A stretch of DNA of 26,771 bases, taken from a virus. Location of the stretch: the IMG/VR virus record IMGVR_UViG_3300048912_000063, positions 1 to 26,771 of that record; one strand, given 5' to 3'. Each line of letters opens with the position of its first letter. The first letter of the stretch is position 1. Positions 1-6,416 of the stretch are shown here, piece by piece. Under the pieces are notes generated by a model, which had not been told where the DNA came from, did no database searches, and worked only from the letters and a program-made list of their open reading frames with translations. A program made the translations under genes and the position numbers.

Positions 1-242
1 CCCGGCGGCGGCCGCCGCCGCCGCCACTGCTGCGGGTGCATCTTCCACAGCCGGTCTGGCGCCGTGAGGTTGAGAAGCGCGAGGCGGGCGTGCAGTTGCA
101 CGTAGGTATGGGCGGGAAAGGCGTTGCGGGCCCGCCAGTTGCTGACTGCCTGCGGACTGACGTGCAGGAGCCCCGCGGTCATCGAGGTACCGCCGAGGGC
201 GTCCACTATGTCGGACACCGAACCCATTGCGTAGGCTTTCAT
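1..242 (-). CDS. Helix-turn-helix DNA-binding protein (Cro/YdaS-like), C-terminus beyond window
   Basis: Reading frame opens at ATG 242 and stays open to the window edge, giving 80 visible residues. Residues about 16-43 look like a classic HTH: LGGTSMTAGLLHVSPQAVSN followed by W36-R-A-R-N, the recognition-helix pattern of Cro/YdaS-type repressors that bind DNA as dimers. The gene points away from the plus-strand operon that begins about 95 bp later, the usual arrangement for a phage repressor controlling a divergent promoter; that role is inference. The end of the visible part becomes Arg/Pro-rich because of a CGG/CCG run at bases 8-23, so the reading there deserves caution. The ribosome-binding site is weak, and Met6 is a possible alternative start. 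It could equally be a Cro-like or host-type regulator. Confidence 0.7.
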   Translation of the reverse strand, partial: MKAYAMGSVSDIVDALGGTSMTAGLLHVSPQAVSNWRARNAFPAHTYVQLHARLALLNLTAPDRLWKMHPQQWRRRRPPP

Positions 243-337
243 AATTGGTTTACCGCGTTATGTGGAACTTGTTTTGTTGCGGCTGAATTTGCCCTATCGC
301 TGGCTATTACAGCAATTGTGAAATAGGGTTCCGTGCC
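243..337. promoter_or_regulatory. Divergent control region between HTH gene and plus-strand operon
   Basis: This gap is AT-richer than its surroundings and lies between divergent genes. It contains an inverted repeat CCCTAT (292-297) / ATAGGG (323-328), inside it a shorter GCTG (299-302) / CAGC (310-313) repeat, and the palindrome CAATTG (313-318). These are reasonable operator candidates for the adjacent HTH protein. I see no strong sigma-70 promoter; TTGTTT at 269-274 is only a weak -35 candidate. Assignment rests on position and symmetry only. Confidence 0.35.
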
Positions 338-460
338 ATGATGCTTTCGCTGATCGAAGTGGTGGCGGCGATTGAGACGGTCGCCCTCGCCGTGCTGATC
401 TACGCCTGCCTGGAGGAGACGCTATGGACGACGTTGCGGCGGCGCCGCTGGACGAAATAA
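338..460 (+). CDS. Small single-span membrane protein, hypothetical
   Basis: A 40-residue ORF starting at a double ATG (338 and 341) and ending TAA at 458-460. It has one hydrophobic stretch, roughly residues 4-24 (LSLIEVVAAIETVALAVLIY), and a strongly basic tail RRRRWTK, so an inner-membrane protein with the C-terminus in the cytoplasm is likely. It overlaps the next gene by 37 bases in another frame and supplies that gene's good ribosome-binding site within its coding sequence. It is the first ORF after the divergent control region. Its own ribosome-binding site is poor (AGGG about 9 bases upstream). No family recognised; it could be a chance ORF. Confidence 0.4.
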   Translation: MMLSLIEVVAAIETVALAVLIYACLEETLWTTLRRRRWTK

Positions 461-633
461 GCGACGCCGAGGCCATCGCTACTAGCTTGCGCGTATCCAA
501 TGAAATATTCCGCCGGCTCAATGAAATGGCGCTCGATCCGCTTCTCCGGGGCGTGCTGCTGCGGCATATGTCGGAGTTGTCGATGATTGAGACGCGGGTG
601 CAGTTGCTCTTGAGCTTTCTGCTCACCCGCTAA
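424..633 (+). CDS. Hypothetical 69-residue helical protein
   Basis: ATG at 424 is preceded by GGAGGAG with a good 6-base spacing, which decides the start. The 69-residue product is acidic at the N-terminus (MDDVAAAPLDEISDAEA) and then mostly amphipathic helix with regular Leu/Ile/Met, ending SFLLTR. No signal peptide, membrane segment or metal motif is seen. It lies between a small membrane ORF (overlapping) and another small hypothetical gene 22 bases downstream, so it is probably co-transcribed with both. The helical, compact character suits a small regulatory or oligomerising phage protein, but I do not recognise the family. Confidence 0.6.
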   Translation: MDDVAAAPLDEISDAEAIATSLRVSNEIFRRLNEMALDPLLRGVLLRHMSELSMIETRVQLLLSFLLTR

Positions 634-655
634 GACGGCGAGAAGAGGTCCGGCC

Positions 656-964
656 ATGATGACCGATCAAGAGGTGGTAGCGCGCGTGCGTGACCTGATG
701 GCGGAAAGCCGTGTGCTGGAGGCTGGGTTTGTTTTGAGCATGCTATGTCACAAACCTACGGAAACAGACGCGGGCGCGGCCGATCTGGCCCGCGAGGCGT
801 TCTTCGCGGGCGCGCATTTCGTCTTGGACAGTATCGTGCGCCCGGTCATTACCGGCGATCTGGACGAGGTGACGGTATCCAGGCTGCTTGGAATGATGCT
901 GAAGGAAATTGCGCGCTGCGGCGTCGACCTGTGCGGCAGGCACCCGGACGGCTCGGTTCACTAG
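656..964 (+). CDS. Hypothetical 102-residue protein
   Basis: Begins at a double ATG (656/659) after AGAAGAGG and ends TAG just before the next gene. The product looks globular and helical: residues 1-30 DQEVVARVRDLMAESRVLEA, then LAREAFFAGAHFVLDSIVRP and a C-terminal helix containing LLGMMLKEIARCGVDL. Three cysteines are present (C31, C88, C93 approximately), without a metal-binding spacing. No transmembrane segment. It is flanked by small hypothetical genes on the same strand. Family not recognised; the good start, length and clean spacing support a real gene. Confidence 0.6.
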   Translation: MMTDQEVVARVRDLMAESRVLEAGFVLSMLCHKPTETDAGAADLAREAFFAGAHFVLDSIVRPVITGDLDEVTVSRLLGMMLKEIARCGVDLCGRHPDGSVH

Positions 965-994
965 GCACTGCACAACCCAGAAAGGCGACAAGCT

Positions 995-1624
995 ATGCAT
1001 AAGTTACTGTTAGCATCTGCGTTAATGTTGTTCTCGGCCCCGGCCTACGCCGATGTCATCCTCGACACGCATCTTTCCGGTACCGGCGATAATGTGATCT
1101 TCAACAGCCTTATCGGCTCGCTCGCCCTCGGCTCGTTCAATGGCCAGCACACCGGCGTCGTTGACTTCACCGACCTGTCCGGCAATCCGCTGTTCACGGC
1201 GGCGGCCAATGGCAACGACATTAAGATCACGGGCACCAATAACCTGCAAATTCAGGTGTTCAGCCTCGCGGGCGTGGTGATCCCGACCCTGACCGATGTA
1301 TTCAGTTTGAAAGGGACCGGCGACGTGACGGCGTTCGTGACTGCGAACGAGCCGGGCGGCGGCACTAAGCTGTTCACGTTCGACCTCGGGCTGCTCGATC
1401 CCAATGCGCAGAGCGGCTTCACTCTGAGTGCCATCAACGGCGAAACCATCAACAAGTTTGCGCTGGTCGACGTCGGCGGCAGCATCGTCGACTTCGAGCA
1501 TTACCGGATCGACGTCGCGCCTGCGGCGGTTCCGGCTCCTGCCCTGGGCGCCGGCTTGTCCGGTATTTTATCGGCTTGTATAGGGGTTTGGGCGCTGCAA
1601 CGGCGTCGCCGTTCGCGAGTTTAG
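995..1624 (+). CDS. Secreted protein with VPAP/PEP-CTERM-like sorting tail
   Basis: The 209-residue product has a clear signal peptide (KLLLASALMLFSAPAYA, predicted cleavage after residue 19) and a beta-rich central part with many N/G/T/D residues. Its C-terminus is tripartite: the motif VPAP followed by GAGLSG, a hydrophobic span, and RRRRSR. This layout matches the VPAP class of PEP-CTERM sorting signals, which in Gram-negative hosts are cut by a membrane exosortase/archaeosortase-family enzyme during export. The start is supported by AAAGG about 10 bases upstream. It is followed by a stem-loop at 1680-1711. In a phage setting it would be a cargo (moron) gene expressed from the control-region side rather than with virion genes. 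The surface-protein role is inferred from the terminal signals; the central domain is not recognised. Confidence 0.75.
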   Translation: MHKLLLASALMLFSAPAYADVILDTHLSGTGDNVIFNSLIGSLALGSFNGQHTGVVDFTDLSGNPLFTAAANGNDIKITGTNNLQIQVFSLAGVVIPTLTDVFSLKGTGDVTAFVTANEPGGGTKLFTFDLGLLDPNAQSGFTLSAINGETINKFALVDVGGSIVDFEHYRIDVAPAAVPAPALGAGLSGILSACIGVWALQRRRRSRV

Positions 1625-1679
1625 AACTTGTGAGTTGACCGGCGGCGCGTGCTGCCCACGCTATGCCGCCGGCCATAGG

Positions 1680-1711
1680 CGCGCCCGAGATGGACCCCTT
1701 TCTCGGGCGCG
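1680..1711. terminator. Stem-loop after the secreted-protein gene
   Basis: Perfect 11-bp inverted repeat, 1680-1690 and 1701-1711, with a 10-base loop, 55 bases after the stop codon of the VPAP-CTERM-like gene. No U-run follows on the plus strand, so it may be a weak or factor-dependent terminator, or an mRNA-stabilising hairpin. Confidence 0.4.
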
Positions 1712-1747
1712 TCGTCGCGTCCTGCAGCTTAGCATGGAAGCGTACGT

Positions 1748-1882
1748 ATGCTGCGGTTTTCGGTGCTTCTCGCCCTGGGCGCGGGATTTATCGCGGCTTG
1801 CGGTTATACCGGTGGCGCCGGTGCCGCCGCCCAGGGCGCGGCCGTCGTCGGATTGATGCTGTTCTGCTCGCGGCTCGAATAG
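1748..1882 (+). CDS. Small lipoprotein-like ORF
   Basis: A 44-residue ORF with start ATG 1748, preceded by GGAAG at 7-base spacing. The N-terminus has a short basic/hydrophobic signal (MLRFSVLLALGAGFIAACG) ending in a plausible lipobox, IAAC with Cys18 as the lipidated residue. The mature part is only about 27 residues, Gly/Ala-rich, with a second hydrophobic stretch (AAVVGLMLFC). A GC-rich hairpin begins 6 bases after the stop. Tiny lipoproteins near phage lysis genes can be outer-membrane spanin subunits (Rz1 type), but this one is on the opposite strand from the amidase, so entericidin-like or another small lipoprotein is equally possible. Chance ORF cannot be ruled out. Confidence 0.5.
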   Translation: MLRFSVLLALGAGFIAACGYTGGAGAAAQGAAVVGLMLFCSRLE

Positions 1883-1887
1883 CGAAA

Positions 1888-1920
1888 CGCCCCGGCCAGG
1901 GGGGTACCAGGGCCGGGGCG
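1888..1920. terminator. GC-rich hairpin between convergent operons
   Basis: Perfect 10-bp stem CGCCCCGGCC (1888-1897) and GGCCGGGGCG (1911-1920), loop of 13 bases. It sits between the end of the plus-strand small operon (1882) and the end of the minus-strand late operon (2011). On the minus strand the stem is followed by TTTCGCT, a short U-tract; the plus strand has none. Most likely it ends late transcription after the amidase gene and may work in both directions. Confidence 0.55.
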
Positions 1921-1933
1921 CACGCTGAACACA

Positions 1934-1953
1934 ACAGACACTACAGACACTAC
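1934..1953. repeat. Short 9-bp tandem repeat
   Basis: ACAGACACT occurs twice in tandem in the non-coding gap 1921-2010 between the hairpin and the amidase stop codon, so that ACAGACACTAC is repeated with 2-base overlap. No function apparent. I see no gene in this gap. Confidence 0.5.
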
Positions 1954-2010
1954 CAACGAACGCACCGTTACGCACGGCATTGGGAGCAAGCCGTGATTTG
2001 CGCAGCTATG

Positions 2011-3102
2011 TCAATCCTCGTCATCATCGAGATCGAACAGTATGGGTTCGCCGTTGATGCTGATCCCGACGTTGATGCCGGGCGTGGTCTCGATGTTGAC
2101 GTAGACGCGCGGCGGCAGCGGGCCCGGCCGCATCGGCGGCGGCGGCTGCTCAGTGAAGTCCTTGGGGAAAGGGAAGATCACCCGCACGATGTCGTCGGTC
2201 ACTATCCCGAGCCGGTGCATCAGTCCCGGGGAAATGTCGGCGACGCGGCCGGTGTCCATGTGCGGGCCCCAGTCCGCCGGATAGGCCCGGTAGCCGCGCC
2301 CGCCCGGGTATCCGACCCAGGCCATTTCCCGCAGCAGCATGTCCCGTGGCGTGCGCTCGTAGTCCCAGCGGCAGGCGACGTAGTCGACCGCCGGGTCGAG
2401 CCGGCGCGCGAGGCCGGTGGTGCCCACCGGCTGCGCTGGCAGGAACAAGGCCGGCTGGTCGCTTATTTCATCGATGAAGGCGAGGCCTTCGTCGGGTGCC
2501 ACGCCGGTGTCGAGCGGGCCGCCGAAGCTCGATACTTTGCCGGTGATGTCCAGCAAAGCTGCTGTCGCATTACTTTGGACGTTTGAGAGTATTCCGGCGA
2601 TGGCTTCGCAAATGGAGTCGAAATGCTCGGCGTAGAGATCGCAGTCGGCCTCGCTGTCGACGAAGCAGACCTCAATCAGAACCGCCGGCATTTCCGTGTT
2701 GTTCAGGAAAAACAGATCATTTCGCAGCTTCGGGCCACGATTGATCAGACCGCTGCTGCCGGCAATGGCTGCGGACAATCTGCCGGCCAAGTCGTTTTGC
2801 GTGACGTAGAGCACCTCGGTGCCGCGGGGGTCAGTCGTATGCTGGTCGCTGCAATTGAAATGGATGGAGACATCCAGATCGCGAGCTATGCTGTTGTGCC
2901 AGTCGACGATGGTATTCAAGTTCGTATTCTGGTCGCGTGACGTCATGTCGACGAACGAGTAACACTTGCAGCCTGGGCGCTGGTGGGTGAGCCGGGCGGC
3001 AATCATAGCCACCATCCGCCGATTTTCGGCAAATTCATCGAGGATGTCGGCGGCGCCGGGGCACTTGGCTGAGTGCCCGGCTGACAGGCAAATTACCGTC
3101 AT
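2011..3102 (-). CDS. Endolysin: N-acetylmuramoyl-L-alanine amidase (Amidase_3-like) with C-terminal DPBB-like domain
   Basis: The 363-residue product starts at ATG 3102, overlapping the upstream holin-like stop by ATGA. Residues 1-185 carry the zinc amidase pattern: H10 in SAGHSAKCPGA, E23 or E26 in DEFAEN, H81 in SIHFNCSDQH, and the catalytic-type E144 in LIEVCFVDSEAD. The enzyme would cut the MurNAc-L-alanine bond of peptidoglycan in the periplasm. Roughly residues 225-305 form a second domain with CRWDYERTP, PADWGPH and GRVADISPGLMHRLGI, resembling the double-psi beta-barrel of RlpA-like wall proteins. The C-terminus is acidic (DLDDDED). There is no signal peptide, so release depends on the small membrane proteins just upstream. 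It is the last gene of the late operon. Confidence 0.85.
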   Translation of the reverse strand: MTVICLSAGHSAKCPGAADILDEFAENRRMVAMIAARLTHQRPGCKCYSFVDMTSRDQNTNLNTIVDWHNSIARDLDVSIHFNCSDQHTTDPRGTEVLYVTQNDLAGRLSAAIAGSSGLINRGPKLRNDLFFLNNTEMPAVLIEVCFVDSEADCDLYAEHFDSICEAIAGILSNVQSNATAALLDITGKVSSFGGPLDTGVAPDEGLAFIDEISDQPALFLPAQPVGTTGLARRLDPAVDYVACRWDYERTPRDMLLREMAWVGYPGGRGYRAYPADWGPHMDTGRVADISPGLMHRLGIVTDDIVRVIFPFPKDFTEQPPPPMRPGPLPPRVYVNIETTPGINVGISINGEPILFDLDDDED

Positions 3103-3299
3103 CGCAATCTCGGCATTTGCAACGATCCCCCGCCGCCGACCTGCAGCAGGATGCTGATCAGGACAATGACGCAGACTACCACGAAGATGACGATCACCAG
3201 CTTGTCGATCGGCGGCGGCAGCGGGAACTGCTGCAAAATCCAATAGATCAGCGCGGCGACGATGACGAAGATCGCCAGATAGATAAGCAATTGGATCAT
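3099..3299 (-). CDS. Holin-like small membrane protein
   Basis: A 66-residue protein with two transmembrane helices, about residues 3-23 (IQLLIYLAIFVIVAALIYWI) and 33-53, separated by the short loop QQFPLPPPIDK; the tail ends GGGGSLQMPRLR. Start ATG 3299 forms an ATGA overlap with the preceding 59-residue gene and its own stop forms ATGA with the amidase, so the three genes are coupled. A two-helix protein immediately before an endolysin is the usual setting of a class II holin, which makes the inner-membrane hole that lets the amidase out. The same two-span, PLPPP-loop architecture is also seen in bacterial small membrane proteins of unknown role, so holin is inference from context. Confidence 0.7.
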   Translation of the reverse strand: MIQLLIYLAIFVIVAALIYWILQQFPLPPPIDKLVIVIFVVVCVIVLISILLQVGGGGSLQMPRLR

Positions 3300-3475
3300 G
3301 TGGTGCGCTCCAGGCAGGTTCGGATCAGCGCGTCGCGGCGCTCGATCGCGTTGGCTACGTAATACAAGGTCAGCGCCATGGAGACGATGACGAGCGCATT
3401 GAGGATGACGATCGCCAGCAGGAACGGCGTCCCCCGCAGCGCCTCGATCGCCTCCTTCACCCCGGCGACGGTCAT
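3296..3475 (-). CDS. Small single-span membrane protein, lysis cassette
   Basis: A 59-residue ORF, translated by hand from ATG 3475. It opens with an amphipathic segment (MTVAGVKEAIEALRGTP), then one transmembrane helix FLLAILVLNALVIVSMALTL-like in character at about residues 18-40 (the sequence reads LLAIVILNALVIVSMALTL), then a charged tail with ERRD and ERTT. ATGA overlaps link it to the tail-fibre gene upstream (3472-3475) and the holin-like gene downstream (3296-3299). The coupling at both ends and the position in the lysis block strongly support a real gene. It could be an antiholin, a second holin or an inner-membrane spanin component; the short periplasmic or cytoplasmic tail makes a full i-spanin unlikely. 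Confidence 0.65.
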   Translation of the reverse strand: MTVAGVKEAIEALRGTPFLLAIVILNALVIVSMALTLYYVANAIERRDALIRTCLERTT

Positions 3476-4467
3476 TGCCGCGACGACGGCTTGGCGGCGG
3501 TATTGCCCTCCAGCGCCGCAACCCGCGCCCGCAATGCTTTCAGTTCCTGCAGCAGTACCGGCACATACTTGGAGTAATCGATGCCGTACCAGTCCTGCTC
3601 GTCCATGTAGGTCACCGCCTCCGGGTAGACCTGCTGCGCCTGCTGCGCGCTGACGCCATAGGAGCGTTCACCGCTGCTCTTCCACTTGAATGACCACACC
3701 TCGGTGTCATCGACGATGCGGCCGGCATCGAAAGTTTCGAAGCCTTCCTTCAGCCGCTCATCCGAGCTGGTGTTGAAGGCCGTCCCTCCCGCACTGGTTG
3801 TGATCGAGCCGACGCCACTCCCGGCGGCATTGGCGAACAGGCACGGGTTGGAGTTGACGTCGGTGTCCGGCCGGAACGTGATGCCGTAAATCGACGAGCC
3901 CGGCGACGAATTGACGTTGATGCGTCCCGTCCACGGCCCGTAGGACGCGTTTCCAAGGTAGATATTGCCGTTGAACCCAACGGTGACGTTGTTCCGAAAT
4001 TGCGCATCGCCGTCGCCTCTGACGCTGAAATAGGTAGCGCTATTTGCTGCGTTAGTGACTTGAAAAGAAACGTCGCCGCTTCCGGTACCAGCCCGGACTT
4101 GTAGACCATAGCCGGGGGCGGTGAATATCGACCCATAGTCGCCCGCGGCATTGCCGCGATGCCAAACCTTGCCGGTAATGTCCGCGCCCAAGCTGGTAAC
4201 CTGGACGCCACTACCAACGGCAAGCGCGCCGTTGACAACCAGCGAGCCGGTCATGGTGTCGCCGGCCTTGGCGACGGCGCCGAGCGCCGTTACTGCGCCC
4301 GCTGGAGTGGTCGCCCCCGTGCCGCCGGCCACGATCGGCCGCGGCGTATTCAGATCGACTGCAACGTCGTCCACGTTGTTATTGTAGGCGGCGCTCAGAA
4401 TGGTCGTGTTCGGCGTGCCGTGCGTTCCCGCCGGCGTCGAATAGACGCCTGACCCATCTCTCGGCAT
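3472..4467 (-). CDS. Tail fibre/spike with C-terminal S74 intramolecular chaperone
   Basis: The 331-residue product begins after AAGGGG. The N-terminal part has the tail-fibre hinge pattern VAGGTGATTPAGAVTALGAV and GDTMTGSLVVNG. The middle is beta-rich with a repeated style such as FSVRGDGDAQFRNNVTVG and GNIYLGN, consistent with a trimeric beta-helix. The C-terminal 97 residues match peptidase S74: S235-D-E-R-L-K, the downstream SYGVSAQQAQQVYPEAV and the final coiled coil ELKALRARVAALEG. In this family the domain directs trimer folding and then cuts itself off just before the Ser. Start ATG 4467 lies 14 bases after the upstream stop. It is the last virion gene before the lysis cassette and probably sets receptor recognition. 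Confidence 0.85.
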   Translation of the reverse strand: MPRDGSGVYSTPAGTHGTPNTTILSAAYNNNVDDVAVDLNTPRPIVAGGTGATTPAGAVTALGAVAKAGDTMTGSLVVNGALAVGSGVQVTSLGADITGKVWHRGNAAGDYGSIFTAPGYGLQVRAGTGSGDVSFQVTNAANSATYFSVRGDGDAQFRNNVTVGFNGNIYLGNASYGPWTGRINVNSSPGSSIYGITFRPDTDVNSNPCLFANAAGSGVGSITTSAGGTAFNTSSDERLKEGFETFDAGRIVDDTEVWSFKWKSSGERSYGVSAQQAQQVYPEAVTYMDEQDWYGIDYSKYVPVLLQELKALRARVAALEGNTAAKPSSRQ

Positions 4468-4481
4468 GTGTGACCCCTTCT

Positions 4482-6416
4482 TTAGTAATTGGCCGGCTTA
4501 TCGATCGGGCGACTGACGACGCCGGCGCCGCCCGTCAGGATGCCGTTTTGCAGTAGTCCGTTGACGATCGCGGCGCGCCGGTCGCGGGTCGGCTGCGCGT
4601 TGAGCAGTTCGGGAATGATCGCGCGTAGCTGCTGCGGGTCAGTGGTCGCCATCACCCGCGCAATACGATCGCGGTTAGTAGCGGAGTTGCCTTCCAGGAG
4701 CGCGTTGCCGAGGTTCCTGACAATGCCTTTAACGTCGCCGTAGAGGGTTTCGCCGCCCGGAAGTTTCGCCGGCTCCTGCGCCTTGATCGCGGCCTGACGG
4801 TTCGCGGTCTGCGAGCCCTCGTTGACCTTGGTGTAGGTATTCCGAAAATTAGTTTCGTCGCGCAGCACGTTCATCAACCGCTCGGCGCGGTCGGGGCCAA
4901 AGGTGATCGCGAGCTTTTGTGCGTTCCAGTCCTGCGGCTGGCCGAGCACTTGATTGAGTGCGTTGAGGTCGAAACGGTTGGTGCCGACGATGCGCTCAAG
5001 CTCGGAGCGAACCGCGTTGCGGACTTGGAAGGCCTCGCCGGACGGCCCGACATTGAGGCCTTTCGGCACGGCGCCTTCGTTCATTGCGGTCTGGAACTGC
5101 TGCGGCCACGTCGCGCCCTCGCGTGAGGTGACGAACGCCCGGCTGCCGAGGCTGTCGCGCGCGAGCGCGTCGAACTGCGAGCCGAGTTCGGCGCGCTCGC
5201 TGTCGAGGCGCCGGATGCCGGGCACGTTGGCTTGCAGTTCCGCCGTCATCTGGTCTCTGGCCTGCCCCAGCACCCGTGACACGTTAGGATCGAGCCCCGG
5301 CGTTCCCAGGCGGCCGGTGACGTCGCTGCGCACGGCGCCGAGCCGGCGCGGGTGCGGGTCGAGCGTGCCGGGCACGCCCTGAATGTCCAATTCACGTCGC
5401 AGGCGCAGCAGCTCGTCGCGGGCGGCGCCGCTGTTGACGGTGGCTTGCGCCTCCAGCCAATTCGCCAGCGGCTGCGTATCGACCGCATGCGCGCGGGCGT
5501 AGGCGTCGTCGTAGCGCGGGCTCATGGCGGTGATCTGGCGCTGCACGGCGGCCTGCGCGATCTCCGGCGGCGCGGTCGGCCCGAACTGCTGCACCGCGGC
5601 GGTGACGCGCTGCCCCTGGCCGGCATTACGGTCGGCCAAGGCACGGACCAGCGCCGCCTGCCCGGGCCGCTCGGGGTTGAGCACGGCGCCCTGCGCCGTC
5701 CCGAGCATGGAGGGCCCGACATCCGGCAGCATGGTGAGCGGGCTCGCGCGTCCGGTCAGGATGTCCAGCAAGCCGTTCTGATCGGTCTGTGCAGCGCGGG
5801 CGAGGCTGCCGGGCACGCTGCCGCGCAGTCCCTGGTTGGCGAGCGCCTGATAGCCGGCGCCGGCCGCGGCGCCGATCACCGGCGTTGTGGCGCCCAGCGC
5901 GCCATTGAAGATGCCGCCAATGAGCGCGTTCTTGGCGTAGTCGTTCGGGTTGCCGCTGTAGGTGTTTCCCGCCCCCGTGGCGGCCCCGTAGGCGCCGCCT
6001 TCGATCAGCCCCGCGCCGATCCTGCCCAGCATATTTCCCGCACGGGGAACGATCGTCGCGCCCAGGCGGCTTAGTCCGGCGCCGGGGACGGCGGCGCCGA
6101 CCACCTCGGCCGCAGTGGATGCGACCGGGCTGCGGTTGCGGGCGTCCTCGTATTGCTTGGCCAGTTCGTCGACGGCGGCGGAATAGTCCGGCTGCGCGGT
6201 GGTGCCGAGCGCCCGGTTGACGACGGCGCCGACCCGCGGCGCCATGCCGAACAGATTGGTGCCGGCCATCATCGTGTCCGAGAGCGTCTGCCCGGCGCCT
6301 TCCGGGTCGTAACCCGGCGGTCGCAGCACTTTGCCTTCCGGCGGCTCGCGCAGCACGTATTCGCCGCCGCCGGGGCCGGGCGTGATGGGCGCCTCTTCTT
6401 TCCAGACGATGCCCAT
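4482..6416 (-). CDS. Large internal virion (ejection-type) protein
   Basis: 644 residues, start ATG 6416 sharing one base with the upstream TAA (TAATG). The N-terminus is Pro/Gly-rich (EEAPITPGPGGGEYVLREPP). Residues about 95-200 are small, hydrophobic and glycine-rich (VVGAAVPGAGLSRLGATIVP, GAGLIEGGAYGAATGAG, ALIGGIFNGALGATTPVIGA), a glycine-zipper stretch able to insert in membranes. The rest is Ala/Gln/Arg-rich helix (ELLRLRRELDIQG, LDSERAELGSQFDALARDSL). No enzyme motif is seen. Large helical proteins of this sort, grouped before the tail fibre in short-tailed phages, are usually ejected with the DNA to span the periplasm; that role is inference from position and composition. The C-terminus ends DKPANY. 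Confidence 0.65.
   Translation of the reverse strand: MGIVWKEEAPITPGPGGGEYVLREPPEGKVLRPPGYDPEGAGQTLSDTMMAGTNLFGMAPRVGAVVNRALGTTAQPDYSAAVDELAKQYEDARNRSPVASTAAEVVGAAVPGAGLSRLGATIVPRAGNMLGRIGAGLIEGGAYGAATGAGNTYSGNPNDYAKNALIGGIFNGALGATTPVIGAAAGAGYQALANQGLRGSVPGSLARAAQTDQNGLLDILTGRASPLTMLPDVGPSMLGTAQGAVLNPERPGQAALVRALADRNAGQGQRVTAAVQQFGPTAPPEIAQAAVQRQITAMSPRYDDAYARAHAVDTQPLANWLEAQATVNSGAARDELLRLRRELDIQGVPGTLDPHPRRLGAVRSDVTGRLGTPGLDPNVSRVLGQARDQMTAELQANVPGIRRLDSERAELGSQFDALARDSLGSRAFVTSREGATWPQQFQTAMNEGAVPKGLNVGPSGEAFQVRNAVRSELERIVGTNRFDLNALNQVLGQPQDWNAQKLAITFGPDRAERLMNVLRDETNFRNTYTKVNEGSQTANRQAAIKAQEPAKLPGGETLYGDVKGIVRNLGNALLEGNSATNRDRIARVMATTDPQQLRAIIPELLNAQPTRDRRAAIVNGLLQNGILTGGAGVVSRPIDKPANY

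Noticed and set aside
1663-2586. 307-residue plus-strand ORF
   Set aside because: Arg/Ala-rich shadow of the amidase gene and the hairpin; the amidase on the other strand has clear catalytic residues.
5352-6074. 240-residue plus-strand ORF opposite an internal virion gene
   Set aside because: Arg/Gly-rich antisense shadow in GC-rich DNA, no domain and no start signal.
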